Positions 7,856 through 16,957 of a stretch of 64,000 nt of DNA are shown piece after piece. The notes under the pieces are model-generated. The model saw only the letters and a program-made list of their open reading frames with translations. It was not told where the DNA came from and searched no databases. The first letter of the stretch is position 1. Each line of letters begins with the position of its first letter. The translations under genes were made by a program, and so were the position numbers. Origin of the DNA: an uncultured Nonlabens sp. (lineage in GTDB: Bacteria; Bacteroidota; Bacteroidia; Flavobacteriales; Flavobacteriaceae); NCBI RefSeq assembly GCF_947495285.1, contig NZ_CANLXZ010000014.1, positions 25,399-89,398 of the forward strand. The letters are read 5' to 3'.

Positions 7856-8866
7856 TTATTTAAAGTTATTACTATATTGCTTATCACCTTTTATAAAGTA
7901 CTGATAAACAACACTTAATTGAGAATTTTGAGCATTATTATTATTCACCATCTGCCCTACTGTTTTTCTCTTTTTAAATAGAGATCTCAACATCAAGTAG
8001 AAATGAAAATGAGCCTTAAGAACAGCCATAAAATGAGCTAATTTAAATTCTATTAAAAATTTAAAAGCAGTAACACCATCGAGCACCATTCTAACTATCA
8101 ATATCCAAACCCAAAAACTAGAACGCTCATTTTTAAAAATATTATATAAACTATTTCTAAAATTATAAAAAGTCTTGCGTGGATTAAGTGTTGCCAGTGT
8201 GCCACCACCTAGATGATACACCACAGACTCTGGCTCATAACTTACTGTATAACCTGCATGGCGCAATCTCCAGCATAAATCTATCTCTTCTTGATGTGCA
8301 AAATAATCTTCGTCCAGCCCGTCTACTTCTTTATAAGAACTGAGTCTCAAAAATAAACACGCTCCACTCGCCCAATGCAGATTTATTGAATCATTATACT
8401 GCCCTAAATCCTTTTCTACAGTATCAAAAACGCGACCTCTACAGTAAGGATAAGCATAACGATCTAAAAATCCACCTGCCGCGCCAGCATATTCAAAGTA
8501 ATCTTTGCGTTTATGGTCTAATATTTTAGGCTGACACGCAGCTAGACTGCTGTCTGTGTGAAACCTATTTGCAATCACGTCACACCAGCCTGCAGTTACA
8601 GCGACATCACTATTTAACAAACAGACTACCTCTTCTTTCACACTTTTCAAGGCGACATTATATCCACCGGCATAACCGCGATTTTCATCCATCGCAATTA
8701 TTTTAACTTCTGGATAAGTAGATTGTGTCCATTTTATAGAAGCGTCTATAGAAGCATTATCTGCTAGGTAAATAACGTGATCTTTACTGTGTTCTACCAC
8801 GCTAGGTAAATAGGTCTTGAGCAGGTCTACTCCATTCCAGTTCAATATGACTATTCCTATTTTCAT
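7856..8866 (-). CDS. glycosyltransferase family 2
   Basis: The 336-residue GT-A transferase has VILNWNGVDLLKTYL at the N-terminus, ADNAS for nucleotide binding, LNSDVAV as the DxD-type metal site near residue 85, and the late acidic HQEEIDLCWRL motif. It resembles rhamnosyltransferase-like GT2 enzymes that add a sugar to a surface glycan. A hydrophobic patch near residues 245-290 may bind the membrane. It overlaps the upstream HsdR_N gene by four bases (ATGA), so the two are translationally coupled. Donor and acceptor sugars are unknown. Confidence 0.88.
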   Translation of the reverse strand: MKIGIVILNWNGVDLLKTYLPSVVEHSKDHVIYLADNASIDASIKWTQSTYPEVKIIAMDENRGYAGGYNVALKSVKEEVVCLLNSDVAVTAGWCDVIANRFHTDSSLAACQPKILDHKRKDYFEYAGAAGGFLDRYAYPYCRGRVFDTVEKDLGQYNDSINLHWASGACLFLRLSSYKEVDGLDEDYFAHQEEIDLCWRLRHAGYTVSYEPESVVYHLGGGTLATLNPRKTFYNFRNSLYNIFKNERSSFWVWILIVRMVLDGVTAFKFLIEFKLAHFMAVLKAHFHFYLMLRSLFKKRKTVGQMVNNNNAQNSQLSVVYQYFIKGDKQYSNNFK

Positions 8867-9309
8867 AAATTATATTGTGGTAAATCTGTTATAAAGTTAT
8901 AGGTTTCTTTTTCATAATCCATCGTACAAAAGTAATGGTCTATACCATTAGTCACCATTAAATATTGTGCTTTTACTGCCAGATTATAACGGGCAATTTG
9001 ATCAAAAACAGATTGATCTATTCTCACCTCTGGCGCCTTGCACTCCACTATGAGATGTATAGAACCGTCTGTATTGTAACTTAAAATATCATAGCGCTTT
9101 GAAGTTCCTGCTATAATTAATTGCTTTTCTACGTTAAGGAGATTTTTAGGTATTCGCTTTCGCGAAAGCAAAAACAAAACAACATGTTGCCGTACCCATT
9201 CTTCTGGTGTCAAGATCACAAATTTTTTCCTGATCTGGTCAAAGATAGCACGTCCTTTTTCAGTACTTTTGACTCTGAAATTTCCAGCTGGTAGTCGCAA
9301 TGGCTTCAT
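8863..9309 (-). CDS. solo HsdR N-terminal (PD-(D/E)XK-like) domain protein
   Basis: The 148-residue protein is almost entirely one type I restriction HsdR N-terminal-like domain: TPEEWVRQ, LNVEKQLI, the acidic residue in KRYDILSY, and the ExK of IVECKAP, then QIARYN and YLMVTNG. That set is the PD-(D/E)XK nuclease core. No translocase, methylase or specificity subunit is present. Such solo proteins are common in Bacteroidota next to holA, and their role is not known. The coding sequence contains a copy of the palindrome (9155-9170), read as LSRKR. It is divergent from holA and overlaps the GT2 gene. Confidence 0.82.
   Translation of the reverse strand: MKPLRLPAGNFRVKSTEKGRAIFDQIRKKFVILTPEEWVRQHVVLFLLSRKRIPKNLLNVEKQLIIAGTSKRYDILSYNTDGSIHLIVECKAPEVRIDQSVFDQIARYNLAVKAQYLMVTNGIDHYFCTMDYEKETYNFITDLPQYNL
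9155..9170. repeat. iterated palindrome, copy inside HsdR_N gene
   Basis: CGCTTTCGCGAAAGCA is the exact 14-bp core plus one extra base each side. In the gene frame it encodes L-S-R-K-R. Confidence 0.88.
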
Positions 9310-9342
9310 AGCGCAATATTACAAAAACCATAACAGCTCTCG

Positions 9343-10350
9343 ATGAGTGATGCTACAAAGATTATAGCCGATTTAAAACAAAAGCGATATGCTCCTGTAT
9401 ACTTTTTATGCGGTAGCGAGCCCTATTTTATAGATCAAGTAAGTGATTATATAGAGGACCACGTATTAGACGAAGGTGAAAAAGGCTTTAATCAGACGGT
9501 TATTTATGGTAAAGATTCTACCATGGCCGAGGTTTTAGAAAATGCAAAGCGTTTCCCTATGATGTCAGAGCATCAGGTCATTATAGTTAAAGAAGCACAG
9601 CATTTAACTAAGCAACTAGCACAACTAGAAAGTTACATTGAGCAACCGCAAACGACTACTATTCTTGTTTTTGCTTATAAATACAAGACACCAGACGGAC
9701 GCAGCAAGATTACAAAATTGCTTAAGAAACACGCAGTTTACATGGAAAGCAAACCTCTTTATGAAAATAAAGTACCTGCTTTTGTAACTGGTCGTTTAAA
9801 AGAAATGGGATATCAAATAGATCCTAATGCGACTAGAATGTTAGTCGAATTTCTAGGAACTGATCTAGGAAAAATAAATAACGAACTTTCTAAACTCGCG
9901 ATAGTACATTCTAAAGACCGACCTATTACACCACAAGTCATCGAGGACAACATAGGTATTTCTAAGGATTACAATAATTTTGAATTGCGCAAAGCCATGG
10001 GAATGCGTGATGTGGTAAAGGTTCATAAAATTATCAACTATTTTGCAGATAACCCTAAGGATAATCCGCTGGTGCTGACTACCGCACAGTTGTACAGTTT
10101 TTTTACTCAGCTATTAAAGGTGCATACTATAAAGGACAAAAATCCACAAGCGGTAGCAAAGGCTGCTGGTGTGAATCCGTTTTTTGTTCAAGAAATTATC
10201 ACTGCTGCAAAGAATTACCCTATGAAATACTGCAGTCGCGCCATAAAACTAATTAGAGATATGGATGTAAAATCAAAAGGTGTAGGAACACATCAGGCAA
10301 ATCATCACGATTTATTAAAAGAAGCAATAGTAAATATTATGTCTAAATAA
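9343..10350 (+). CDS. holA: DNA polymerase III subunit delta
   Basis: The delta subunit of the clamp loader opens the beta clamp for loading at primed DNA. The 335 residues are the usual length. The N-terminal AAA-like domain begins KRYAPVYFLCGSEPYFIDQV, followed by RFPMMSEHQVIIVKEAQ and GTDLGKINNELSKLA. The C-terminal helical collar extends to DLLKEAIVNIMSK. The stop overlaps the menA start (TAATG), so the two are cotranslated. It is divergent from the HsdR_N gene with a 33-bp gap that must hold both promoters. Confidence 0.93.
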   Translation: MSDATKIIADLKQKRYAPVYFLCGSEPYFIDQVSDYIEDHVLDEGEKGFNQTVIYGKDSTMAEVLENAKRFPMMSEHQVIIVKEAQHLTKQLAQLESYIEQPQTTTILVFAYKYKTPDGRSKITKLLKKHAVYMESKPLYENKVPAFVTGRLKEMGYQIDPNATRMLVEFLGTDLGKINNELSKLAIVHSKDRPITPQVIEDNIGISKDYNNFELRKAMGMRDVVKVHKIINYFADNPKDNPLVLTTAQLYSFFTQLLKVHTIKDKNPQAVAKAAGVNPFFVQEIITAAKNYPMKYCSRAIKLIRDMDVKSKGVGTHQANHHDLLKEAIVNIMSK

Positions 10351-11399
10351 TGGCGAGTACAAAATTAAAAGCCTGGATAAGCGCTGCGAGATTGAGGACC
10401 TTACCATTGAGTATAAGTGGTATTCTTGTAGGAAGTGCGTTTGCTTATCAAAGGATAGATTATTGGAGTACTTATGCAGTGAGCTACCAGAATTCTAGCA
10501 TTGAAAAAACTGGTTTAACAAAACTGATAGACGCTTTTAACTTTGAATTTAATTACATCATTCCAGTTCTAGCTTTAATAACCACTCTTGGATTCCAAGT
10601 CCTTTCTAATTTTGCAAACGATTATGGCGATGGTGTAAAAGGAACAGATAACGAAGACCGCATAGGACCTATGCGCGCTTTACAAAGCGGTATCATTTCT
10701 CCCAAAGAGATGAAACGAGCTATGGTAATAACTGCTGTTCTAACTTTAATAAGCGCCATATTTCTTATATATGTAAGCCTAGGAGTTGGAAAGTTATTAA
10801 TCTCTCTATTCTTTTTAGTTTTAGGTATTGCCGCCATTTGGGCAGCGATTAAATATACCGTAGGCGATAACGCTTATGGCTATCGTGGTCTGGGCGATGT
10901 GTTTGTTTTTATATTTTTTGGCCCTGTAAGTGTTATGGGTATTTATTTTCTAATTACTAAGAGTCTAGACTGGGAAATGATTTTCCCTTCTATCACAGTG
11001 GGTTTACTAAGTGTTGCTGTCCTCAATCTCAATAACATGAGAGATATAGAGAGCGATAAGAAAGCTGGTAAGAATACGATTGTGGTAAAAATGGGACTTG
11101 CTAAGGCTAAGTTGTTGCATTATGCGTTTGTAATTTTAGCATTTATATGTGCAGTTTATATAACTGTTTATTCTTACAATATTCAAATTTTTGCAGCCGA
11201 CAACAACATGAAATGGAAACTAGCAAATGAAAATTATTATTTAATAGCTTTTTTACCACTTCTAGCTTTCATTCCTTTATTTATTCATTTATTTAAAGTA
11301 AAAAGAACAACTTCTCCTGCTCTACTCGATCCTGAGTTGAAGAAAGTAGCTCTTTCTACATTTTTGTTTGCGATTTTATGCATAGTAAGTTCACTATAA
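10350..11399 (+). CDS. menA: 1,4-dihydroxy-2-naphthoate polyprenyltransferase
   Basis: This UbiA-family prenyltransferase attaches the polyprenyl tail to 1,4-dihydroxy-2-naphthoate in menaquinone synthesis, at the inner membrane. The 349 residues contain eight to nine hydrophobic helices. Both Asp-rich motifs are present: NDYGDGVKGTD around residue 90 and NNMRDIESDKKAGKNT near residue 228. Menaquinone is the expected respiratory quinone in flavobacteria. The start codon overlaps the holA stop. Confidence 0.93.
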   Translation: MASTKLKAWISAARLRTLPLSISGILVGSAFAYQRIDYWSTYAVSYQNSSIEKTGLTKLIDAFNFEFNYIIPVLALITTLGFQVLSNFANDYGDGVKGTDNEDRIGPMRALQSGIISPKEMKRAMVITAVLTLISAIFLIYVSLGVGKLLISLFFLVLGIAAIWAAIKYTVGDNAYGYRGLGDVFVFIFFGPVSVMGIYFLITKSLDWEMIFPSITVGLLSVAVLNLNNMRDIESDKKAGKNTIVVKMGLAKAKLLHYAFVILAFICAVYITVYSYNIQIFAADNNMKWKLANENYYLIAFLPLLAFIPLFIHLFKVKRTTSPALLDPELKKVALSTFLFAILCIVSSL

Positions 11400-11622
11400 T
11401 CACAAAGCTTTAAGAGTGAATTAACGCTGTATTTTAACATATATAGCCTATTATTCCTATTAGAGCAGTTAAATAACCCACCTTAAATTTAAAATTTAAA
11501 ATAAAATTAACATTTACAATTCTCAGTATAATAGTATAAAAACGTATCTTTAAGGAAATTAAAAAGATACTTATTCAACAAAACTACTTTAACTAAAAAT
11601 CTTGAAAATTATGGCTAGAGCT

Positions 11623-11808
11623 ATGTTTGAGTATACCAAAACAATACTCGAGAAAGTAAGTTTCAACCCAATTCTATTTTGCAAGGAATTACAAAAAGCA
11701 GTTGATCGTCTATTACCTTTTGAAATAGTAGAACTAGAAATCTGGATCAAACAGCTGGTATTACAAAATCCAGAGTTGCAAACTTGCGTACCTTTATTAA
11801 AGGAATAA
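11623..11808 (+). CDS. small conserved flavobacterial protein, unknown function
   Basis: This 61-residue soluble protein begins MFEYTKTILEKVSFNPILF. I recall similar short proteins in many Flavobacteriia, always uncharacterised. It is helical and rich in Leu and Glu, with two Cys (in LFCKEL and LQTCVP). Alternative starts are an ATG at 11611 and a TTG at 11602; 11623 is chosen because the remembered family begins at MFEYTK. It is monocistronic: about 200 AT-rich bases precede it and a strong hairpin follows. Confidence 0.7.
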   Translation: MFEYTKTILEKVSFNPILFCKELQKAVDRLLPFEIVELEIWIKQLVLQNPELQTCVPLLKE

Positions 11809-11830
11809 ACGATTATTTATTAAAACTTAA

Positions 11831-11872
11831 AAAGGCTAGATACTTCATATTTAGATGAATTATCTAGCCTTT
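11831..11872. terminator. bidirectional intrinsic terminator
   Basis: AAAGGCTAGATA ... TATCTAGCCTTT forms a perfect 12-bp stem with an 18-base loop, flanked by A bases left and T bases right. It separates the small conserved gene (+) from oxyR (-). Confidence 0.85.
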
Positions 11873-11893
11873 ATTTATATTTTACATCGAGGT

Positions 11894-12832
11894 TTATTTA
11901 CCAGATATAGGACTTACTATCTGCACGTTTTGAAAAGCAATAGCACCTTTAATAACTCCCGTTATTACATTCTGTAAGGCTTCTATAATCTGCATCTTCA
12001 ACTCGCTTTTATGAAAAATGAGACTCACCTCACGAGCAGGAGAAGGGTCTTCAAAAAATCTCAGGTTTTCCTTTTTATGCTCTGGTAAATCCATAGTATT
12101 AAGATACGGTAATAAGGTCATTCCTAAACCTTCATCAGCTAGTTTTATTAGGGTTTCAAAACTACCGCTCTCTAACATAAAACGCTCTCCATCTGTATCT
12201 CTAGAATTACGACATAAATTAAGAATACTGTCCTTAAAACAGTGCCCGTCTTCTAATAGAAGCAAGTCATCTACATTAATCTCGTCTACCTTAATTTTTG
12301 ATTTAGGCTTACCAGATAATCTAGGATCATATGCTACAAATGGTTCATAATAAAGAACTCTTTCTTTTATAAGGTCATTTTTTAAAGGAGTCGCAGCAAT
12401 CGCAGCATCTATACTACCATCTAGCAGGCTATCCATAATACTCTCTGTAGTAAGCTCTTCTATGCGCAGTTTTACTTTAGGATATTTATTTACAAAATTA
12501 GCCAGAAACATAGGCAACAACGTAGGCATTACTGTAGGTATGACTCCTATTTTAAACTCGCCACCTATAAAACCCTTTTCTTGATCTACTATGTCTTGAA
12601 TACGGTCACTTTCATTAACTATATTACGCGCCTGGTTGACAATTTTCTTACCAGTTTCTGTAAGCTCGATAGGCTTTTTACTTCTATCAAATATTTGAAC
12701 ATCCAGTTCATCTTCCAGCTTCTGTATTTGCATACTTAATGTAGGCTGTGTTACAAAAACCTTATCTGCTGCTTTAGTAAAATTTTGATATTGAGCAACA
12801 GCAAGAACATATTTTAACTGAGTGATGGTCAT
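11894..12832 (-). CDS. oxyR: OxyR-type LysR regulator (peroxide sensor)
   Basis: This is a 312-residue LysR-family activator. The N-terminal winged helix-turn-helix is TQLKYVLAVAQYQNFTKAA... with TQPTLSMQIQKLEDEL. The ligand/sensor domain runs from about residue 90. The peroxide-sensing cysteines of OxyR are conserved: GHCFKDSILNLC, with the two Cys nine positions apart as in E. coli C199/C208. It should activate peroxide defence genes after disulfide formation. The start at 12832 (MTITQ) is chosen because a -7 box at 12848-12855 overlaps the longer frame. The nearby thiol peroxidase gene tpx is a natural but unproven target. Confidence 0.92.
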   Translation of the reverse strand: MTITQLKYVLAVAQYQNFTKAADKVFVTQPTLSMQIQKLEDELDVQIFDRSKKPIELTETGKKIVNQARNIVNESDRIQDIVDQEKGFIGGEFKIGVIPTVMPTLLPMFLANFVNKYPKVKLRIEELTTESIMDSLLDGSIDAAIAATPLKNDLIKERVLYYEPFVAYDPRLSGKPKSKIKVDEINVDDLLLLEDGHCFKDSILNLCRNSRDTDGERFMLESGSFETLIKLADEGLGMTLLPYLNTMDLPEHKKENLRFFEDPSPAREVSLIFHKSELKMQIIEALQNVITGVIKGAIAFQNVQIVSPISGK

Positions 12833-12847
12833 GATAGATATTTTAAA

Positions 12848-12855
12848 CAAAAATA
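12848..12855 (-). promoter_or_regulatory. -7 promoter box for oxyR
   Basis: The minus strand reads TATTTTTG (TAnnTTTG), 15 bases before the chosen ATG. It rules out the upstream start at 12850. Confidence 0.5.
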
Positions 12856-12945
12856 AGTAATGTCATTTGATAAATCTATTACGATATCGATCTATTTTAT
12901 TTAGCAAATCAACTTTGAGAATTATCTTTATGATGTAGGTTGTTC

Positions 12946-12961
12946 CGCTTTCGCAAAAGCG
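12946..12961. repeat. iterated palindrome, one-mismatch copy
   Basis: CGCTTTCGCAAAAGCG differs by one base from the consensus. The flanks GTTC on the left and AGACCAACA on the right are shared with other intergenic copies (3217, 20287). Confidence 0.8.
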
Positions 12962-12998
12962 AGACCAACAACAATAACCTTCTTAAATTCAGACCACT

Positions 12999-13451
12999 AT
13001 GTTTAAAGAATTATCAAGAACCCTAGCTACCATTTGTGCGCTCGTACTCGCCATGATCGTTGTGATATTTAGCACAGCATTTATTATATCTGGACAAGAA
13101 CCTACTTATTCCACGCAAGAATCACAAGAACAGATTATAGATATAGTGCCTAAAACAGTTTTAACTGAACAACAAAAAAAAGGTAAATCGCTTTTTAATG
13201 CTAATTGTGCAGCATGTCATAAACTTTTAAAAAAAGCCATAGGACCAGCATTATACGGTGTGACAGATCGTTATGAAAAAGAATGGCTTTACAAATGGAT
13301 TACTAATAGCACAGGACTTATAAAATCTGGAGATGCACAAGCAGTTGCTTTATATAAGCAATACAATCAGACCAGTATGAATTCTTTTCCCCATCTAACT
13401 ACACAAGATATAGATGCTATTCTAGATTATGTAGAATCTTCTAAGAATTAA
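12999..13451 (+). CDS. membrane-anchored c-type cytochrome
   Basis: The 150-residue protein has an uncleaved-looking N-terminal helix (residues 10-32), then a single cytochrome c domain with the haem motif CAACH near residue 70 and the axial methionine likely in TSMNSFPHL near residue 127. The fold is class I: NANCAACHK, IGPALYGV, ITNS, then a C-terminal helix IDAILDYVES. It likely shuttles electrons at the periplasmic face. It stands alone between oxyR (divergent) and tpx. Confidence 0.88.
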   Translation: MFKELSRTLATICALVLAMIVVIFSTAFIISGQEPTYSTQESQEQIIDIVPKTVLTEQQKKGKSLFNANCAACHKLLKKAIGPALYGVTDRYEKEWLYKWITNSTGLIKSGDAQAVALYKQYNQTSMNSFPHLTTQDIDAILDYVESSKN

Positions 13452-13517
13452 CAAGACATTCATATAGCATAGTTAGGTAAATTGTAACTTTATCATCTTA
13501 ATTAATAAATAAAAAAC

Positions 13518-14018
13518 ATGGCAACTATTACTATAGGAGGCAGCGAGATTTCTACCAGTGGTTCACTACCAGAAGTAGGATCAAAAGCACCAAATTTTAA
13601 ACTTAAAAAGGCAGACCTATCTGAGGCTTCTTTAAATGATTATAAAGGAAAACGTGTGGTACTCAACATTTTCCCTAGTATAGATACTGACGTTTGTGCA
13701 ACATCTGTAAAGAATTTTAATAAAAGAGCTACAGAGTTAGATAACACTGCGGTTTTATGTATTTCTAGAGATACACCTTTTGCACAAAAACGTTTTGCAA
13801 GTGATGAAGGACTAGAAAATGTAGAAAATTTAAGCGATGTATTAGACGGTGCATTTGGTAACGACTATGGACTTACTATGACTTCTGGACCACTTTCTGG
13901 TTTTCATTCTAGAGCAGTAGTTGTTCTTAATGAAGAAGGAAAAGTAATTTATAATGAACAAGTTCCTGAAATTGCAGACGAACCTAACTATCTTGCTGCG
14001 CTTAAAACATTATTATAA
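13518..14018 (+). CDS. tpx: thiol peroxidase (Tpx), resolving Cys replaced
   Basis: This 166-residue atypical 2-Cys peroxiredoxin of the Tpx family reduces H2O2 and organic peroxides with thioredoxin. The peroxidatic site is NIFPSIDTDVCATSV, with Thr and Cys in the TxxC arrangement (Cys near residue 60). E. coli Tpx uses a second Cys in the context SRFCGAEGL; here the aligned stretch is KRFASDEGL, with Ala at residue 94. The only other Cys is in VLCISRD. It may therefore work as a 1-Cys enzyme or use another partner. It lies directly upstream of the DgkA-like gene with no gap. Confidence 0.93.
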   Translation: MATITIGGSEISTSGSLPEVGSKAPNFKLKKADLSEASLNDYKGKRVVLNIFPSIDTDVCATSVKNFNKRATELDNTAVLCISRDTPFAQKRFASDEGLENVENLSDVLDGAFGNDYGLTMTSGPLSGFHSRAVVVLNEEGKVIYNEQVPEIADEPNYLAALKTLL

Positions 14019-14396
14019 TTGAGTGCATCAAAATTTATTATCGGTAGATGTAAAGCCATAGGATATGCCCTAAAAGGCGCTGTTATCCTTATAAAAACAG
14101 AAGCCAGCATACAAGTACAAGCCGCAATAGCCATAATTATGACTATTGCTGGCTTTTATTTTAATATTACCGCGACCCAGTGGATTGCTCAAACCTTGTG
14201 TATAGGACTTATTATGGGACTAGAAGGCATGAACACCACTGCAGAGGCTATTGCAGATTTTATTCATCCAGATTTTCATGAAAAAATAGGTCATATTAAG
14301 GATATAGCCGCTGGTGCAGTAGTAATTACTGCCATCGCTTCTACCATTGTAGGCGGGATTATTTACATTCCTTACCTCGTTGCCTTGTTTAATTAA
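14019..14396 (+). CDS. diacylglycerol/undecaprenol kinase family (DgkA-like)
   Basis: The 125-residue membrane protein starts at TTG, immediately after the tpx stop. It has three hydrophobic helices and the family signature with the catalytic Glu: GLEGMNTTAEAIADF near residue 70, plus IKTEASIQVQAAIAI near the N-terminus. DgkA-family enzymes phosphorylate diacylglycerol or undecaprenol at the inner membrane and recycle lipid carriers. The substrate is not decided by sequence. Undecaprenol would suit an organism with a large polysaccharide locus. Confidence 0.87.
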   Translation: MSASKFIIGRCKAIGYALKGAVILIKTEASIQVQAAIAIIMTIAGFYFNITATQWIAQTLCIGLIMGLEGMNTTAEAIADFIHPDFHEKIGHIKDIAAGAVVITAIASTIVGGIIYIPYLVALFN

Positions 14397-14472
14397 TAGC
14401 AGTTTTAAAAGGATAAATCACCACTGTTAACAATCAAGTTAAATGTGTTATACTATTACCGTGCAATATTCT

Positions 14473-14480
14473 TATTTTTG
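14473..14480 (+). promoter_or_regulatory. -7 promoter box for ftsK
   Basis: TATTTTTG matches TAnnTTTG, 17 bases before the ftsK ATG. No clear -33 element was seen. Confidence 0.45.
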
Positions 14481-14497
14481 CTCGTTCACTATCCTAC

Positions 14498-16948
14498 ATG
14501 GCTCGTAAAAAAACAACATCTAAGAAAACTACTGCAAAGGCAAGTAAACCATTCCAGCTACCTAATTTAAAGCTCAATAGATTACAAGAGGTAATCGCAG
14601 GGAGCGCACTAATAGTAGTAGGTTTATTACTGCTTTTTTCTTTTATGTCTTATTTATTCACTGGCGCACAAGATCAAAGTGTACTGGTAGAATTAGGTAG
14701 CCGTAGCACACAGACTAAGAACTGGATAAGCCAGTTAGGCGCATGGCTAGGACATACTTTTGTTTATAAAGGATTTGGTATCCCTTCATTTTCTATCTCA
14801 GTTCTAACCATAATCTCTGGAATATTTTTATTTGCAACTGGTGATAATGTGTTTTCGCTTTCGCGAAAGCGAATATCTAATCTATGGTTCTGGGGATTAT
14901 TATTAATGCTCTGGCTATCTATCTTTTTAGGGTTTTTTCACAATACTAGTGCGCTGCTAGGCGGTAAAGTAGGTTATGAATTAAATGATTTTTTACAAGA
15001 CTATTTAGGCTTATTAGGCGCTATTCTTGTGATGTTTTTTATAGCCATAGTTTATGTGGTTTTAAGACTTAAACTAACACCAGAATTAATATCTGCTTAT
15101 TTTTCTAAAAAAGCTATTGAGGTTAAAGAAGGTTTTGAAAATATAGAAACTACAGACGAGGAAAGCGATTGGAAAAAAGCCACTATAGAGGGCGCTCCTA
15201 CTCAAAAGGTAAATAATACCACCGGTCACCTGACAGAAGAGCCTAAAACTAATGCAAGCCTGTTAAGCAATGATATGCAGGTCACCGTGACAGAAGAAGA
15301 AACTATCCCAGAACCTGTTGCAAAGAAGGTTGTCGCTCCTAAGGATGAGAATGACATAGGAATGGAAATCGAGCAAACGCTAGATGAGGAAGAGGTAATC
15401 GATAATAAAGCAAATAAATTAGTAGAAGATTTTGGAGAATTTGATCCTACTTTAGAGTTAAGTAATTTCAGGTTTCCACCTCTAGATCTATTAAAGGATT
15501 ATACTAAAGGTAAAACGATCACTATAAATGAGGAAGAGTTACAGGCTAATAAAGACCGCATTGTAGAAACTCTTAAGAATTATAAAATAGGTATTGCAAA
15601 AATAAGTGCCACGGTAGGACCTACTGTCACCCTATATGAAATAGTACCTGAGGCAGGAATACGTATTTCAAAAATTAAAAACCTAGAAGATGATATCGCT
15701 TTATCTCTAGCCGCATTAGGTATACGTATTATCGCCCCTATACCAGGAAAAGGAACAATAGGTATAGAGGTTCCTAACCAGAATCCGTCTATAGTATCGA
15801 TGAGATCTGTGGTGGCATCTCCTAAGTTTCAAAATGCCGAGATGGAATTACCTATCGCATTTGGTAAAACTATATCTAACGAGACCTTTGTCGTGGACCT
15901 TGCAAAAATGCCTCACCTACTTATGGCTGGAGCAACAGGACAAGGTAAATCGGTTGGGCTAAATGCTATTCTTACCTCTCTACTATACTCTAAGCATCCT
16001 GCTGAGGTTAAATTTGTTCTAGTAGACCCTAAAAAGGTAGAACTTACTTTATTTAACAAAATAGAACGTCATTATCTAGCAAAATTGCCCGATAGTGAAG
16101 ACGCCATCATCACAGACAATTCTAAGGTGATTAACACCTTAAACAGTTTGTGTATCGAGATGGATCAACGATATGATATTCTTAAAGATGCCATGTGCCG
16201 TAACTTAAAGGAATATAATGCAAAGTTTAAAGCTAGGAAGTTAAACCCTGCAAATGGTCACAAATTTCTACCTTATATAGTTCTGGTAGTAGATGAATTT
16301 GCCGATTTAATCATGACCGCAGGTAAAGAGGTAGAAACACCTATCGCTAGACTAGCACAACTAGCGCGTGCCATAGGTATTCACTTGATTATCGCAACAC
16401 AGCGTCCATCTGTAAACGTTATTACCGGTATGATTAAGGCTAACTTCCCGGCGCGTATTTCTTTTAGGGTAATGCAAAAAGTCGATTCTCGTACCATTCT
16501 AGATAGTGGTGGTGCAGACCAGTTAATAGGTCGTGGAGACATGCTTTATACCGCTGGAAACGAGTTAATACGTATACAATGCGCATTTGTTGACACACCA
16601 GAAGTAGAAAAAATAACCGACTTTATAGGTAATCAAAAAGCATATCCTGATGCACATATTTTACCAGAATATGTAGGTGAAGATGGTGGCACGAGTATTG
16701 ATAATAACATAGACGAGAGAGATGCTAAGTTTAGAGAAGCCGCTGAAATAATAGTTATTGCTCAACAAGGTAGTGCCTCTTTATTACAGCGCAAATTGAA
16801 ACTAGGTTACAATCGTGCTGGTAGAATTATAGACCAACTAGAAGCCGCTGGTATAGTAGGAGGATTTGAAGGCAGTAAAGCGAGACAGGTTTTAATACCA
16901 GATCTCGCGTCTCTAGAAGTATTTTTAAACGAAGAACAAAACAAATAA
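14498..16948 (+). CDS. ftsK: DNA translocase FtsK/SpoIIIE
   Basis: FtsK pumps chromosomal DNA through the division septum and triggers dimer resolution at dif. The 816 residues show a basic N-terminus, four membrane helices (about 30-190), an acidic linker (200-320), the alpha/beta motor with Walker A AGATGQGKSVG near residue 480 and Walker B VLVVDEFADL. The C-terminal gamma winged-helix that reads KOPS-type signals is SASLLQRKLKLGYNRAGRII. Residues 120-125 (SRKR) fall in a palindrome copy at 14856-14871. It is followed at short spacing by the LolA-like and LptF/G genes. Confidence 0.97.
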   Translation: MARKKTTSKKTTAKASKPFQLPNLKLNRLQEVIAGSALIVVGLLLLFSFMSYLFTGAQDQSVLVELGSRSTQTKNWISQLGAWLGHTFVYKGFGIPSFSISVLTIISGIFLFATGDNVFSLSRKRISNLWFWGLLLMLWLSIFLGFFHNTSALLGGKVGYELNDFLQDYLGLLGAILVMFFIAIVYVVLRLKLTPELISAYFSKKAIEVKEGFENIETTDEESDWKKATIEGAPTQKVNNTTGHLTEEPKTNASLLSNDMQVTVTEEETIPEPVAKKVVAPKDENDIGMEIEQTLDEEEVIDNKANKLVEDFGEFDPTLELSNFRFPPLDLLKDYTKGKTITINEEELQANKDRIVETLKNYKIGIAKISATVGPTVTLYEIVPEAGIRISKIKNLEDDIALSLAALGIRIIAPIPGKGTIGIEVPNQNPSIVSMRSVVASPKFQNAEMELPIAFGKTISNETFVVDLAKMPHLLMAGATGQGKSVGLNAILTSLLYSKHPAEVKFVLVDPKKVELTLFNKIERHYLAKLPDSEDAIITDNSKVINTLNSLCIEMDQRYDILKDAMCRNLKEYNAKFKARKLNPANGHKFLPYIVLVVDEFADLIMTAGKEVETPIARLAQLARAIGIHLIIATQRPSVNVITGMIKANFPARISFRVMQKVDSRTILDSGGADQLIGRGDMLYTAGNELIRIQCAFVDTPEVEKITDFIGNQKAYPDAHILPEYVGEDGGTSIDNNIDERDAKFREAAEIIVIAQQGSASLLQRKLKLGYNRAGRIIDQLEAAGIVGGFEGSKARQVLIPDLASLEVFLNEEQNK
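14856..14871. repeat. iterated palindrome, copy inside ftsK
   Basis: CGCTTTCGCGAAAGCG is perfect over 16 bp. It encodes S-L-S-R-K-R in the loop after the third membrane helix of FtsK, the same frame as the copy at 9155. Confidence 0.9.
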
Positions 16949-16957
16949 ATAAGTATA

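Noticed and set aside
12018..12350. Plus-strand 110-codon open frame over oxyR
   Set aside because: It is antisense to the well-supported OxyR sensor domain and reads like the complement of it.
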